This document shows positions 33,518 through 42,173 of a stretch of DNA of 64,000 nt, in pieces. Position numbers and translations under genes: made by a program. Each line of letters starts with the position of its first letter. The stretch's first letter is position 1. The notes under the pieces are model-generated. The model was given only the letters and a program-made list of their open reading frames with translations. It had not been told where the DNA came from and searched no databases. This DNA is from Abyssibius alkaniclasticus (GTDB taxonomy: Bacteria; Pseudomonadota; Alphaproteobacteria; Rhodobacterales; Rhodobacteraceae). The stretch is taken from contig NZ_CP095732.1 of assembly GCF_020447305.1 (NCBI RefSeq), positions 806,001 to 870,000 on the forward strand, in the 5' to 3' direction.

Positions 33518-34807
33518 TCAGGGCCGCCCCAGCGAAACATAGTCAAACCCGGCAGCCCGTGCCGTGGCCGGGTTCAGCAGATTGCGCAGATCGACCAGCC
33601 TTGGATGGCGCATCAGCCCGGCCAGAAGCGCCAGATCAAGCCTTGCGAAATCCGGCCATTCGGTCAGGATGACCAGCGCATCGGCGCCGCGCGCGGCGGC
33701 CTCGGCCCCATCCGCCCAGCCCACCCCCGGCAAGGCGCTGCGCGCCGCGTCCGCGGCCATCGGGTCATAGGCGACCACATCCGCCCCGGCCGCTTGCAGG
33801 GCCGGAAGGATCACCAGCGCCGGGCTGTTGCGCAGATCATCGGTGCCCGCCTTGAAGGTGACCCCCAGAACCGCAATGCGCTGGCCCTGCACATTGCCGG
33901 CGCAATGCGCAACAACCAGCGCCGCCATCCGCGCCATATGCGCTTCGTTGGAGGCGATCACCGCATCGACGATGCCCATATTCTGCCCGGCCGCGCGCCC
34001 CTGCCGGGCAAGCGCGCGAATATCCTTGGGAAAGCATGACCCGCCAATCCCCGGCCCGGCGCGCAGAAACTGCGGCCCGATGCGGCTGTCAAGGCCGACG
34101 CCCTGCATCACCGCATCGATATCGGCGCCCGTGAACCGCGCCAGCCCGGCAATTTCATTGACCAGAGCCAGCCGCGTGGCCAGCAGGGTGTTGGCGGCAT
34201 ATTTCATCAGTTCCGCACTGGCGCTGCTGCATATTTGCAGGCGGTTTTCGGGCAGGGCCATAGGGGCGTAAACCGCCCGGCCCAGCGCGGCCCCCGCCGC
34301 CTCATCCGCGCCAATGACCACGCGTTCGGGCGCAAGAAAATCGTGCAGCGCCGAGCCCTGGCGCATGAATTCGGGGTTGAACAGTGCCACGCCCTGCCAG
34401 TCGGGCCGCCTTGCGCGCAGCCGTGCCGCCAGCGCAGCGGTTGTGCCCACCGGCACGGTCGAGCGGACCATGATGGCATCGGGCAGGCGCGCAAGCCCGG
34501 CCAGCGCATCCAGCGCCGCATGAAGCTGGCGCAAATCGGCGGCGCCGTCGGCCAGGGCCGGGGTGCCGACCGCCAGAATGGCAAGCTCTGCCGACACCGG
34601 CGTGGCGCCAAAATCCAGCGCGCCGCTGGCCATCGTTTCATGCAGCAGCGCATCGAGCCCCGGCTCGTGCAGCGGGCATGTGCCGCCTTGCAGCAGGGCC
34701 AAGCGCGCGGGGTTGGTTTCAACCGCGCTGACCCTGTGGCCGAGTCTGGCACATGCGGCGGCCGTAACCAGACCGACATAGCCGCAGCCGTATACCGCAA
34801 GTCGCAT
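33518..34807 (-). CDS. UDP-glucose 6-dehydrogenase
   Basis: Oxidises UDP-glucose to UDP-glucuronate, a precursor of acidic polysaccharides. 429 residues of the UDPGDH family: Rossmann start VYGCGYVGLVTAAACARLGH, NPEFMRQGSALHDF, and the catalytic Cys258 in GPGIGGSCFPKDI. The C-terminal UDP-binding domain is complete. It leads the minus-strand group with the caspase-like and glycosyltransferase-like genes and is divergent from a sulfotransferase gene, so an acidic, perhaps sulfated, surface glycan is likely. Confidence 0.92.
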   Translation of the reverse strand: MRLAVYGCGYVGLVTAAACARLGHRVSAVETNPARLALLQGGTCPLHEPGLDALLHETMASGALDFGATPVSAELAILAVGTPALADGAADLRQLHAALDALAGLARLPDAIMVRSTVPVGTTAALAARLRARRPDWQGVALFNPEFMRQGSALHDFLAPERVVIGADEAAGAALGRAVYAPMALPENRLQICSSASAELMKYAANTLLATRLALVNEIAGLARFTGADIDAVMQGVGLDSRIGPQFLRAGPGIGGSCFPKDIRALARQGRAAGQNMGIVDAVIASNEAHMARMAALVVAHCAGNVQGQRIAVLGVTFKAGTDDLRNSPALVILPALQAAGADVVAYDPMAADAARSALPGVGWADGAEAAARGADALVILTEWPDFARLDLALLAGLMRHPRLVDLRNLLNPATARAAGFDYVSLGRP

Positions 34808-34884
34808 ATGCGCCCCTTCCGAAACCCGTGGCGAAGCCTGTGAAATGCGCTTCGCGCCGTCAACCCCAAAGCGATGCTTGCCGT

Positions 34885-34913
34885 TTGACCCGCAGGCAGG
34901 GCGCGGCTAGTCT
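34885..34913 (+). promoter_or_regulatory. Candidate sigma-70 promoter of the sulfotransferase gene
   Basis: TTGACC (34885-34890), 17-bp spacer, TAGTCT (34908-34913), 24 bp before ATG 34938. It probably also starts the downstream operon. Confidence 0.5.
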
Positions 34914-34937
34914 GGCGCAAAACAGCCAAGGCGCGCG

Positions 34938-35666
34938 ATGATCATCTCCAACAGCCGCAAATTCATCTTTGTGCATATCCACAAGGCGGCGGGCACCGCG
35001 CTGAAAGTGGCGTTGCAGCCGCATCTGGCCTGGAACGATCTTGTGATCGGCGGCTCGCAGTTTGGCGATGCGGTTGCCCCCGCCTATGAAACCCATTTCG
35101 GGCTGACAAAACATGGCGGCATCCAGCAGATCATCGATCAGTGCGGCGCGGCGCTGGTGAAAGACTATTTCAGCTTTGCCATTGTGCGCGACCCCGTGGC
35201 GCGCTCCGTTTCGCTTTACAACTACATTGCCGAGTTTTTCCGCTACAAGGGCCAGTCCTTGGGCTTGCAGCATGATGATCTGGTGATCGCGGCGCGCCAG
35301 GAACAGCTGGAGATGACCCCGAATTTGAAGTTTCTCGACTGGCCCGCCACGCGCGCCTACTATCTGAGCCCGAATTTCAGCGACTTTATTCGCAGCAAAG
35401 AGCTGGAAAGCGACAGCGGCTTTCAGTTGCAGATCGATGCGCTGCAAAACCAGTCCGGCACGCTGATGGTTGATAAAGTCATCAAATACGAGGCGCTTTT
35501 GCGCGATCTGCCCGCCCTATGGGACAAGATCGGCACGCGCTTCATGCTGCCCGTTGAGAACCGCCCGAAATTCTACCGCCAGCCGCTTGCCGATGTCAGC
35601 GATGATGACCGTGCCTTTTTGCGCACGCGTTTCGCCGATGATTATCTGGCGCTGGATTACGCCTGA
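34938..35666 (+). CDS. Sulfotransferase family protein
   Basis: 242 residues of the carbohydrate-sulfotransferase type (sulfotransfer_2). KFIFVHIHKAAGTALK is the PAPS 5'-phosphosulfate loop, and FAIVRDPVARSVSLYNYI is the 3'-phosphate-binding motif with its Arg and Ser. It likely sulfates a surface glycan, in keeping with the divergent UDP-glucose dehydrogenase gene. It precedes the BKACE gene by 14 bp, but the functional link to that operon is doubtful. Confidence 0.85.
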   Translation: MIISNSRKFIFVHIHKAAGTALKVALQPHLAWNDLVIGGSQFGDAVAPAYETHFGLTKHGGIQQIIDQCGAALVKDYFSFAIVRDPVARSVSLYNYIAEFFRYKGQSLGLQHDDLVIAARQEQLEMTPNLKFLDWPATRAYYLSPNFSDFIRSKELESDSGFQLQIDALQNQSGTLMVDKVIKYEALLRDLPALWDKIGTRFMLPVENRPKFYRQPLADVSDDDRAFLRTRFADDYLALDYA

Positions 35667-35680
35667 ACAAAGCGAACACC

Positions 35681-36607
35681 ATGCAGAATGTCATTCTTAG
35701 CTGCGCCATAACCGGCTCGATCCATACGCCCAGCATGTCGCCCTACCTGCCCTTCGCGGCGGATGATATTGCCAGGCAGGCGGTTGATGCCGCGCGCCAG
35801 GGGGCCGCGATTTTGCACCTGCACGCGCGCGACCCGGCCAATGGCCGCCCCTCTGCCAGCCTTGCACATTGGCGGGGGTTCTTGCCGCAGATCGCCACGG
35901 GCTGCGATGCGGTGATCAACATGACAACCGGCGGCTCGGCCGTGATGAGCATTCAGCAGCGGCTGGCCGCACCGCTGGCGATTGCGCCGGAAATGTGTTC
36001 GCTCAACTTGGGCAGCATGAATTTCGCGCTCTACCCGATGGCCGCAAAAATCACCGATTGGCGGTTTGACTGGGAAAAGCCGTTTCTGGAAAACTCCGAC
36101 GATCTGGTCTTCAAGAACACCCCGCGCGACATTGCGTATATTCTGGCGGAAATGGGCCAGAAGCGCGGCGCGCGATTCGAGTTTGAGTGCTACGATATTT
36201 CCCATCTGGATATGCTGGCGCATTTCGTTGCCCGGGGTCTGGTGCAGGGCAAGCTGTTCATCCAGTTCGTGTTCGGCGTGCTGGGCGGCATGGCGGCGGT
36301 GCCCGAAAATCTGCTTCACATGAAGGCCACAGCCGACCGGCTTTTTGGCGAAGGTTACGAATTTTCGGTGCTGGCCGCGGGCCGCCAGCAAATGCTGATG
36401 GGTGAACAGGCGGTTAAGATGGGCGGCAATGTGCGCGTGGGTCTGGAAGACAATCTGATGCTTGAAAAGGGCGTTTTGGCGCGCAACAACGCCGAATTGG
36501 TCGCAAAAATGCGTTACATTGTAACCGAAAGCGGGCGCGAGCTGGCCTCGGCCGATGAAGCCCGCGCCCGGCTTGGCCTGAAGGGCTGCGCAGCGGTGGC
36601 GCTATGA
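35681..36607 (+). CDS. 3-keto-5-aminohexanoate cleavage (BKACE) family protein
   Basis: 308 residues. BKACE enzymes exchange a beta-keto acid with acetyl-CoA to give acetoacetate and an acyl-CoA. Zinc ligands His46 and His48 are in ILHLHARDP, MTTGG follows, and VRVGLEDN near residue 252 is the family signature. The beta-keto acid used here is unknown; the family covers many (carnitine, beta-keto-adipate and amino-hexanoate types). It overlaps the GNAT gene by 4 bp and leads a five-gene overlapped operon. Confidence 0.9.
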   Translation: MQNVILSCAITGSIHTPSMSPYLPFAADDIARQAVDAARQGAAILHLHARDPANGRPSASLAHWRGFLPQIATGCDAVINMTTGGSAVMSIQQRLAAPLAIAPEMCSLNLGSMNFALYPMAAKITDWRFDWEKPFLENSDDLVFKNTPRDIAYILAEMGQKRGARFEFECYDISHLDMLAHFVARGLVQGKLFIQFVFGVLGGMAAVPENLLHMKATADRLFGEGYEFSVLAAGRQQMLMGEQAVKMGGNVRVGLEDNLMLEKGVLARNNAELVAKMRYIVTESGRELASADEARARLGLKGCAAVAL

Positions 36608-37083
36608 GCGTCCATATCCGCCCTGCCAAAGCAGAGGATCTGGAGGACGTGATGCTGGGCCTGCAATCGCTTGCCGCCGATCTTGGCGATGCCTTCAATG
36701 CAAGCGCGGCCCAGGTGAAAAACGCGCTGTTCGGCCCGCATCCTATTGTGCGCGCGCAGCTTGCCTATCACGGCGCGGCGCTTGTCGGGCTGGCCTATTA
36801 TGCGCCCATGTTTTCAACCCTGCTCGGCACGGCAGGCTGCTATGTGTCGGACCTGTGGAGCCATAAAACCGTGCGTGGCCAAGGGCTTGGCGTGCAGCTT
36901 CTGGCGGCTGTGCAGGCGGATGCTGCGGCAACCTGGAATGGGGGCTTCATCAAGCTCGCCGCCTATCGGGACAATGCAGCAGCCCTTGCCTTTTACCGCA
37001 AGCTCGGCTTTGAGGTTCTGGCAGATGAACACGCGCTGCGCCTGTCGGGTGCCGCCTTGCGCGCATTGGGAGATGCCGGATGA
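36604..37083 (+). CDS. GNAT family N-acetyltransferase (diamine-acetyltransferase-like)
   Basis: 159 residues of one GNAT domain. IRPAKAEDLEDVM is the first strand-helix, VRGQGLGVQLLAAVQ is the acetyl-CoA pyrophosphate-binding motif, and AALAFYRKLGFEV closes the fold. The middle part (YYAPMFSTLLG.., YVSDLWS) recalls eukaryotic spermidine/spermine acetyltransferase (SSAT), so a polyamine or other amine substrate is plausible. Overlaps of 4 bp with both neighbours. Confidence 0.82.
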   Translation: MSVHIRPAKAEDLEDVMLGLQSLAADLGDAFNASAAQVKNALFGPHPIVRAQLAYHGAALVGLAYYAPMFSTLLGTAGCYVSDLWSHKTVRGQGLGVQLLAAVQADAAATWNGGFIKLAAYRDNAAALAFYRKLGFEVLADEHALRLSGAALRALGDAG

Positions 37084-38099
37084 AAGCCTTTGTCGACACC
37101 CGCCAGGCCGCGCATGACCCGCAGCATTTCATGGCCAATGGCCGCATTCAACCCAGCCCCGAAGCCCCTGCGCGGCTGGATGTTCTGCAGGCTGGCGCGC
37201 TGGCGGCGGGCTGCGAATTTGGCGCACCACCCGATGCCGGGCTTGGCCCGATTGCCGCCGTGCATAGCCCGGAATACATTACGTTTTTGCAGAATATCTA
37301 TGCCCGCTGGCAGCGGATTGACGGGGCGGGGGCCGAGGTTATTCCCAATATCCACCCCGCCAACCGCACCGACAGCTACCCGCTTTCAGCCACCGGCCAG
37401 TCGGGCTATCATCAGGCCGACACGGCCTGCCCGATTGGCGAACACACCTGGGCGGCGGCCTATCTGTCTGCCCAATGCGCCATTGCCGGGGCCGATGCGC
37501 TGGCTGAAAACCGCGTCGCCTATGCGCTGTGCCGACCGCCCGGCCACCATGCCTTTGGCGATATGGCGGGGGGGTTTTGCTTTTTGAACAATGCCGCGAT
37601 AGCTGCGCGCCGCCTTGCCGCCCAGGGCAAGCGCGTGGCAATTCTGGATGTCGATGTGCATCACGGCAACGGCACGCAGGGTATTTTCTGGCGCGACCCT
37701 TCGGTGCTGACCGTCTCGCTTCATGCCGACCCTGCCCGCTTCTACCCCTTCTTCTGGGGCCATGCGCATGAGCGTGGCGCGGGTGACGGGCTTGGCCATA
37801 ACCTCAACCTGCCGCTGCCGCGCGGCACTGATAATGCCGCCTATTTGCGCACCCTTGGCAAGGCGCTGGAGCGGATTGCCGCCTTTGGGGCCGATACGCT
37901 TGTCGTGGCGCTGGGGCTTGATGCGCATGAGGCTGACCCGTTCAAGGGATTTGCCATTACCACCGGGGGTTTTGCCGAAATCGCCGCAACCATCGCAGCA
38001 CTGCGCCTGCCCACGCTTTTGGTGCAGGAGGGCGGCTATCTGTCCGAGGATCTGGGCAGGAATCTCACCAGTTTCCTGACGGGGTTTCAGGCAGCATGA
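37080..38099 (+). CDS. Acetylpolyamine amidohydrolase / class II HDAC-like deacetylase
   Basis: 339 residues of the zinc deacetylase fold. The catalytic His pair is His156-His157 in RPPGHHAF, the zinc ligands are Asp192 and His194 in LDVDVHHGNGTQ plus Asp281 in GLDAHEADP, and the catalytic Tyr320 is in EGGYL. The N-terminus (HFMANGRIQPSPEAPARLD) and the GQSGYH..GTW-type segment resemble AphA-type acetylpolyamine amidohydrolases more than histone deacetylases. It likely removes acetyl groups from a small amine. Overlaps of 4 bp with both neighbours. Confidence 0.85.
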   Translation: MKAFVDTRQAAHDPQHFMANGRIQPSPEAPARLDVLQAGALAAGCEFGAPPDAGLGPIAAVHSPEYITFLQNIYARWQRIDGAGAEVIPNIHPANRTDSYPLSATGQSGYHQADTACPIGEHTWAAAYLSAQCAIAGADALAENRVAYALCRPPGHHAFGDMAGGFCFLNNAAIAARRLAAQGKRVAILDVDVHHGNGTQGIFWRDPSVLTVSLHADPARFYPFFWGHAHERGAGDGLGHNLNLPLPRGTDNAAYLRTLGKALERIAAFGADTLVVALGLDAHEADPFKGFAITTGGFAEIAATIAALRLPTLLVQEGGYLSEDLGRNLTSFLTGFQAA

Positions 38100-39214
38100 C
38101 CAGGGCGGATATTCTTGTCATCGGCGGCGGTATCGCCGGTATCAGCGCCGCTGCGCGCTGCGCCGAGGCGGGCGCCAGGGTTGTGGTGCTGGAGCGCGAG
38201 CCAGGCATCGGTGCGCATTCCACCGCGCGTTCGGCGGCGATATTCATTGCCAATTACGGCAATGCCACATTGCGGGCGATCAACGCGGCAAGCGGCCCGC
38301 TTCTGGCCGAACCCGATGGGCTGGCCGACCACCCGCTGCTGACCCCGCGCGGATTTCTGATCTTTGCCGATGAGGCGCGCCTGCCGGAGCTTGCCGCAAT
38401 GCAGGCCGGTGCGACCGGGATGGAGGCGCTCAGCGCGCAGCAGGCCATAGAGCTTGCGCCCATTCTGCGCCCCGAGCGGATTGCCGGCGCGGTTTACGAG
38501 GCCGAGGCGCGGGATATTGACGTTGATTTGCTGCTGAACGGCTTTGCCCGCCTGCTTAGGGCGCATGGCGGGCAGGTTGTTACCGGGGCCGAGGTTCTGG
38601 CGGTTGAGCGCGGGCAGGATTGGACCGTGACATGCAAGGCTGGCAGCTACAGCGCGCCGGTGGTCATCAATGCCGCCGGGGCCTGGGGTGACATTGTGGC
38701 GCAAATGGCCGGGCTGGCCCCGGTCGGGCTGGTGCCGATGCGCCGCTCTGCGGCGATTTTGCCCGCACCGGATGGTGAAAACATTGCCGCCTGGCCGCTT
38801 TTTGGCAGGGTGGATGATGCCTGGTATGCCAAACCGATGGGCGGCAGGCTTATGGTCTCGCCCGCCGAGGAAGACCCGGTCGCGCCGCATGACGCATGGC
38901 CCGATGACATGGTGCTGGCCGAAGGGCTGGACCGCTTTGAGCAGGATGTGACCATGCGGGTCAGCCGGGTGGAACGCAGCTGGGCGGGCTTGCGCAGCTT
39001 TGTGCCCGACCGCACGCTTGTTGCAGGGTTTGATGCCAATGCGAAGGGGTTTTTCTGGCTGGTCGGCCAGGGCGGCTATGGCGTGCAAACCGCGCCCGCA
39101 ATGGCGCAGCTTACCGCCGATCTGTGCATCGGGCGCACCCCCGTTTTGGCCGATTGGGTGGTCAATGCCCTGTCGCCCAACCGTTTTTCAACCCGAAAAG
39201 GAGCAGACACATGA
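38096..39214 (+). CDS. FAD-dependent D-amino-acid dehydrogenase (DauA/D-arginine dehydrogenase-like)
   Basis: 372 residues of the DAO fold. The FAD-binding start is DILVIGGGIAGISAAA followed by VVVLEREPGIGAHSTARSAA. The later AGAWGDIVAQMAGL, ERSWAGLRSFVPD and FFWLVGQGGYGVQT are close, from memory, to Pseudomonas D-arginine dehydrogenase DauA. It would oxidise a basic amino acid to an imino acid, the substrate type of the RidA encoded next (4-bp overlap). The exact amino acid is not shown by sequence. Confidence 0.82.
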   Translation: MTRADILVIGGGIAGISAAARCAEAGARVVVLEREPGIGAHSTARSAAIFIANYGNATLRAINAASGPLLAEPDGLADHPLLTPRGFLIFADEARLPELAAMQAGATGMEALSAQQAIELAPILRPERIAGAVYEAEARDIDVDLLLNGFARLLRAHGGQVVTGAEVLAVERGQDWTVTCKAGSYSAPVVINAAGAWGDIVAQMAGLAPVGLVPMRRSAAILPAPDGENIAAWPLFGRVDDAWYAKPMGGRLMVSPAEEDPVAPHDAWPDDMVLAEGLDRFEQDVTMRVSRVERSWAGLRSFVPDRTLVAGFDANAKGFFWLVGQGGYGVQTAPAMAQLTADLCIGRTPVLADWVVNALSPNRFSTRKGADT

Positions 39215-39561
39215 ACATTGAACGTATCAAAACCGGCGCAAGGATGAGCCAGGCAGTCATCCATAACGGCACGGTTTATCTGGCAGGCCAGGTGGGCAAG
39301 CCCGGTGAGGATGTCGCCCAGCAGACCCGCACGATTCTGGCAGGGATCGATGCGCTGCTGGCCGAGGCAGGCTCGTCCAAAGAGCATATTTTGCAGGCGA
39401 CGATCTGGCTGGCCAGCATGGATGATTTCGCCGCGATGAATGCCGAATGGGATGCCTGGGTGCCCGCAGGCCATGCGCCGGCCCGCGCCACGGGCGAAAG
39501 CGCGCTGGCAACGCCGGATTATCGGGTTGAAATCATCATCATCGCCGCGCAGGCTGCATAG
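39211..39561 (+). CDS. RidA family enamine/imine deaminase
   Basis: 116 residues. RidA proteins speed hydrolysis of reactive imines and enamines to keto acids. The sequence has the trimeric RidA layout ([48 protein letters not shown]). The key Arg position seen in many RidA proteins as PxRxxV reads PARATG here. ATG 39211 follows AAGGAG by 7 bases and overlaps the dehydrogenase stop by 4 bp, fitting an imine product of that enzyme. Confidence 0.88.
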   Translation: MNIERIKTGARMSQAVIHNGTVYLAGQVGKPGEDVAQQTRTILAGIDALLAEAGSSKEHILQATIWLASMDDFAAMNAEWDAWVPAGHAPARATGESALATPDYRVEIIIIAAQAA

Positions 39562-39589
39562 CAGCGCAACAGAATCTGGTGAGGGCCGC

Positions 39590-40027
39590 ATGACAGGCAA
39601 AATCTACCTTTTGAACGGCCCGAACCTGAACCTGCTTGGCCAGCGCCAGCCCGAGCTTTACGGCGCCGATACGCTGGAGGAAATCGCCGCGCGGCTGGCA
39701 GTGCAGGCGCAAGCGGCTGGGTTTGCGCTCCGCGCGCTGCAATCCAACCATGAGGGCCAGCTTGTCGACTGGATTCAAGAGGCGCGGCAGGATGCGCGTG
39801 GCATCATCATCAACCCCGCCGCCTATTCGCATACATCCATTGCCATTCTCGACGCGCTTTATGCCTTTGATGGCCCGGTGATCGAGGTGCATATCTCGGA
39901 TATCCATGCGCGCGAGGCGTTCCGCCACCATTCCTATGTATCGGCGCGGGCCGATGAGGTGATCATCGGACAGGGCACCAGGGGCTATGCGATGGCGCTG
40001 GAAAAGCTGGTGGCGCGGCTGGCCTAG
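39590..40027 (+). CDS. aroQ: Type II 3-dehydroquinate dehydratase
   Basis: Third step of the shikimate pathway. 145 residues, the usual dodecameric type II length. It shows [18 protein letters not shown] (catalytic Arg/Tyr loop), [14 protein letters not shown], the [18 protein letters not shown] motif and the C-terminal [17 protein letters not shown] 39590 is preceded by GAGGG. It lies 28 bp after RidA. Its stop shares CTAG (40024-40027) with the convergent GST gene. Confidence 0.94.
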   Translation: MTGKIYLLNGPNLNLLGQRQPELYGADTLEEIAARLAVQAQAAGFALRALQSNHEGQLVDWIQEARQDARGIIINPAAYSHTSIAILDALYAFDGPVIEVHISDIHAREAFRHHSYVSARADEVIIGQGTRGYAMALEKLVARLA

Positions 40028-40620
40028 GCCGCTGCGGCTTCCATCGCGCGGCGCAATGCGGGGCGGGCGCGCAGACGGGTAAAATATGCGCCGACATTGC
40101 CTTCGGGCAGGTCGAACTTCGCGTTCACCGCCCAGCCGGCGCAATGGCCCAGCAGAATATCGGGCACGGTGATTTTCGCGCCCATCACGAATTCATTCTC
40201 GCCCAGACGGGTGGAAAGTATGCGCATTGCATGGGCGAATTCGGCCTTGGCGGTGGGTTTGATTTCCGGCACGCGCAGCTTTTCGGGCAAGGCAAAACTG
40301 TGCTTGCCCGCCGTCCAGAGCGGGCCATCGACCTCGTCACAGGCGAATTGCGTGAAACTGTCTTGCTGGCCACGCTCGACGCTGCCAGCCGGGAAGGTCA
40401 GCGCGTTATGGCGGTCGGCCAGAAACTGCATGATGGCCACGGAATCGGCAATGGCCACACCATCGACCAGCAGCACCGGCACCTTGCCCGACGGGTTGAT
40501 GGCGCGCGCTTCCTCGGAACCGGGTCTATGGGCGACCAGCTCATAGGGCTGGTTCAGCTCTTCAAGCATCCAAAGCACGCGCATGGTGCGCGAACGCGGA
40601 TGGCCGATAACCTGATACAT
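40024..40620 (-). CDS. Glutathione S-transferase family protein
   Basis: 198 residues. An N-terminal thioredoxin-like domain ([20 protein letters not shown], the Ser after GHPRS being the likely glutathione contact; [26 protein letters not shown]) and a helical C-terminal domain. Only 12 bp separate its start from the holA stop. The substrate is unknown. Confidence 0.85.
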   Translation of the reverse strand: MYQVIGHPRSRTMRVLWMLEELNQPYELVAHRPGSEEARAINPSGKVPVLLVDGVAIADSVAIMQFLADRHNALTFPAGSVERGQQDSFTQFACDEVDGPLWTAGKHSFALPEKLRVPEIKPTAKAEFAHAMRILSTRLGENEFVMGAKITVPDILLGHCAGWAVNAKFDLPEGNVGAYFTRLRARPALRRAMEAAAA

Positions 40621-40632
40621 GGGGTGTCCTTT

Positions 40633-41661
40633 CTAGCTGTTCTGGCGCAGCATGGCGATGCGCACAAAGGCGCGTTCCAGCATGGCATGGGCAGGAATGG
40701 GGCGCGATGAGCGCAGCGCAAGGTCGGTATCTGTCAGGGTTTTGAGCGCGGCTTCCAGCCGTTCGGGGTGCCAGCCGCGCAGATAGCCCATAAAGCGGTT
40801 GCGGCGCGGCCCGAAAACCGGCGGGCGCACGCTGGCAAGCGCGGCGTCCGGCCCGCCGGAATGGGTGGCCGCGGCGTGGAGCAGGCGAAAATAGCGCTGC
40901 GCGGCCAGCACAAGCGAGACGGGCGATATGCCCTGCGCATCGAGCCGCGTGAGCTGCGGCGCAAGCTCGGCGGCCTTGCCCGCGGCAAGCAGTTCAATCG
41001 CCGCATCGCTTTGCGCCTCGGTGCTGACGGGGGCGACGGCGGCGATATCGGCAACCGATACTGGTTCCGCCTGCCCGCGCGTATAAAGTGAAAGCTTTTC
41101 AACGAGTTGCGCAAAGTCGCCGGGGTCGAGGCTGCTGCCCAGCACATGCAGGTCTTGCCGCGCAGCATTGGCCAGATTGGCAATGTCTGCGGCGGCAAGC
41201 TGGCGGTCGATTTCCTCGGCACTTGGCGGATCATCATAAATGGCGATGGCAAGTGCGGCTTGGTGGCTTTCGATCAGCTTGCGCAAGCCCTTGGCGCCGG
41301 TGCCAAGCTTGCCTGCGGTGATGACCAGCATCGCATCGCCCTGCCGCCAGCCTTGCAGGGCCGATTCGATGGGCTTGGCGCTGGCATCATTGGCATCTTC
41401 CAGCAGCACAACGCGCTGGCCGCCAAAAAACCCCTGTGCCGCCAGCGAATCGGCCAAGGTGGCAGGATCGGCGCGCACAGCACTGGCCGACAGGCGGGTA
41501 AGGCGCATCTCAGCCTCACCCTCGGACCCGATGAGCCGGGCCACCAAGGCCTGCCGTTTGAGCGCGACGCGCATCGCGTCCTGCCCGTAGATCAGCACCG
41601 CCGCGCGCGACAGGTCGGGCTTTTCGAAAAACCGCGCAGCACTGCGGGCATCTGCCTTCAT
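40633..41661 (-). CDS. holA: DNA polymerase III subunit delta
   Basis: Clamp-loader subunit that opens the beta ring. 342 residues: ALVARLIGSEGEAEMRLTRL in the N-terminal domain, LAAQGFFGGQRVVLLEDAND, and the C-terminal collar domain ending RIAMLRQNS. Walker A is degenerate, as usual for delta. Its place after leuS and lptE is the standard alphaproteobacterial order. It overlaps lptE by 4 bp. Confidence 0.9.
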   Translation of the reverse strand: MKADARSAARFFEKPDLSRAAVLIYGQDAMRVALKRQALVARLIGSEGEAEMRLTRLSASAVRADPATLADSLAAQGFFGGQRVVLLEDANDASAKPIESALQGWRQGDAMLVITAGKLGTGAKGLRKLIESHQAALAIAIYDDPPSAEEIDRQLAAADIANLANAARQDLHVLGSSLDPGDFAQLVEKLSLYTRGQAEPVSVADIAAVAPVSTEAQSDAAIELLAAGKAAELAPQLTRLDAQGISPVSLVLAAQRYFRLLHAAATHSGGPDAALASVRPPVFGPRRNRFMGYLRGWHPERLEAALKTLTDTDLALRSSRPIPAHAMLERAFVRIAMLRQNS

Positions 41662-42173
41662 TGGGCGAAATCCGCAGCCGCCACGGCAATGCGCGTGGCG
41701 ATCTGGTCGGCCAGTGAAACGGCAATGCGCCGTTCCGCATCGCGCGCCGCAACGCGGGTGGCATAGGCCGAGGCGGTGGCGGAATAGGCGGTGAAGGCAC
41801 GGGCGCGGGCGGCGAAGACGCGCTCGTCGGTTGTAAGGCTGGTCAGGCTGTATTCGGCCGTGGCACGCAGGTTATAGCGGGTAATGGCGTTGTCTTGCGA
41901 AATCGCCAGCCCCTGTTCTTCAACCGTGGTGGAAATGGTCAGCCGGTAAAGCGGCGATTCGGGCGGGCCAAGCCGCTGTTCGAGCCGCTCGAACATGTCA
42001 AAGCTCAGGCGCGAGTCAAAGGCGGGCAGTGCGATGCGGCCACGCAGACCGGCCGCTGCCGAGCCGGGGCCGTAAACCGGGGTAAAGCCGCAGCCCGCCA
42101 CGCCAAACAGCGCGGCTGCGGGCAACAGCCCCAATAGTTTGCGGCGGGTTGGTGGCTTGCTAGACAACGACAT
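41658..42173 (-). CDS. lptE: LPS-assembly lipoprotein LptE
   Basis: 171 residues. Twin-arginine-like start [15 protein letters not shown] with lipobox VAGC (Cys28), then [19 protein letters not shown], the typical start of mature LptE. It plugs the LptD barrel that inserts LPS into the outer membrane. Its start lies inside the end of leuS (14-bp overlap) and it overlaps holA by 4 bp. Confidence 0.88.
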   Translation of the reverse strand: MSLSSKPPTRRKLLGLLPAAALFGVAGCGFTPVYGPGSAAAGLRGRIALPAFDSRLSFDMFERLEQRLGPPESPLYRLTISTTVEEQGLAISQDNAITRYNLRATAEYSLTSLTTDERVFAARARAFTAYSATASAYATRVAARDAERRIAVSLADQIATRIAVAAADFAQ

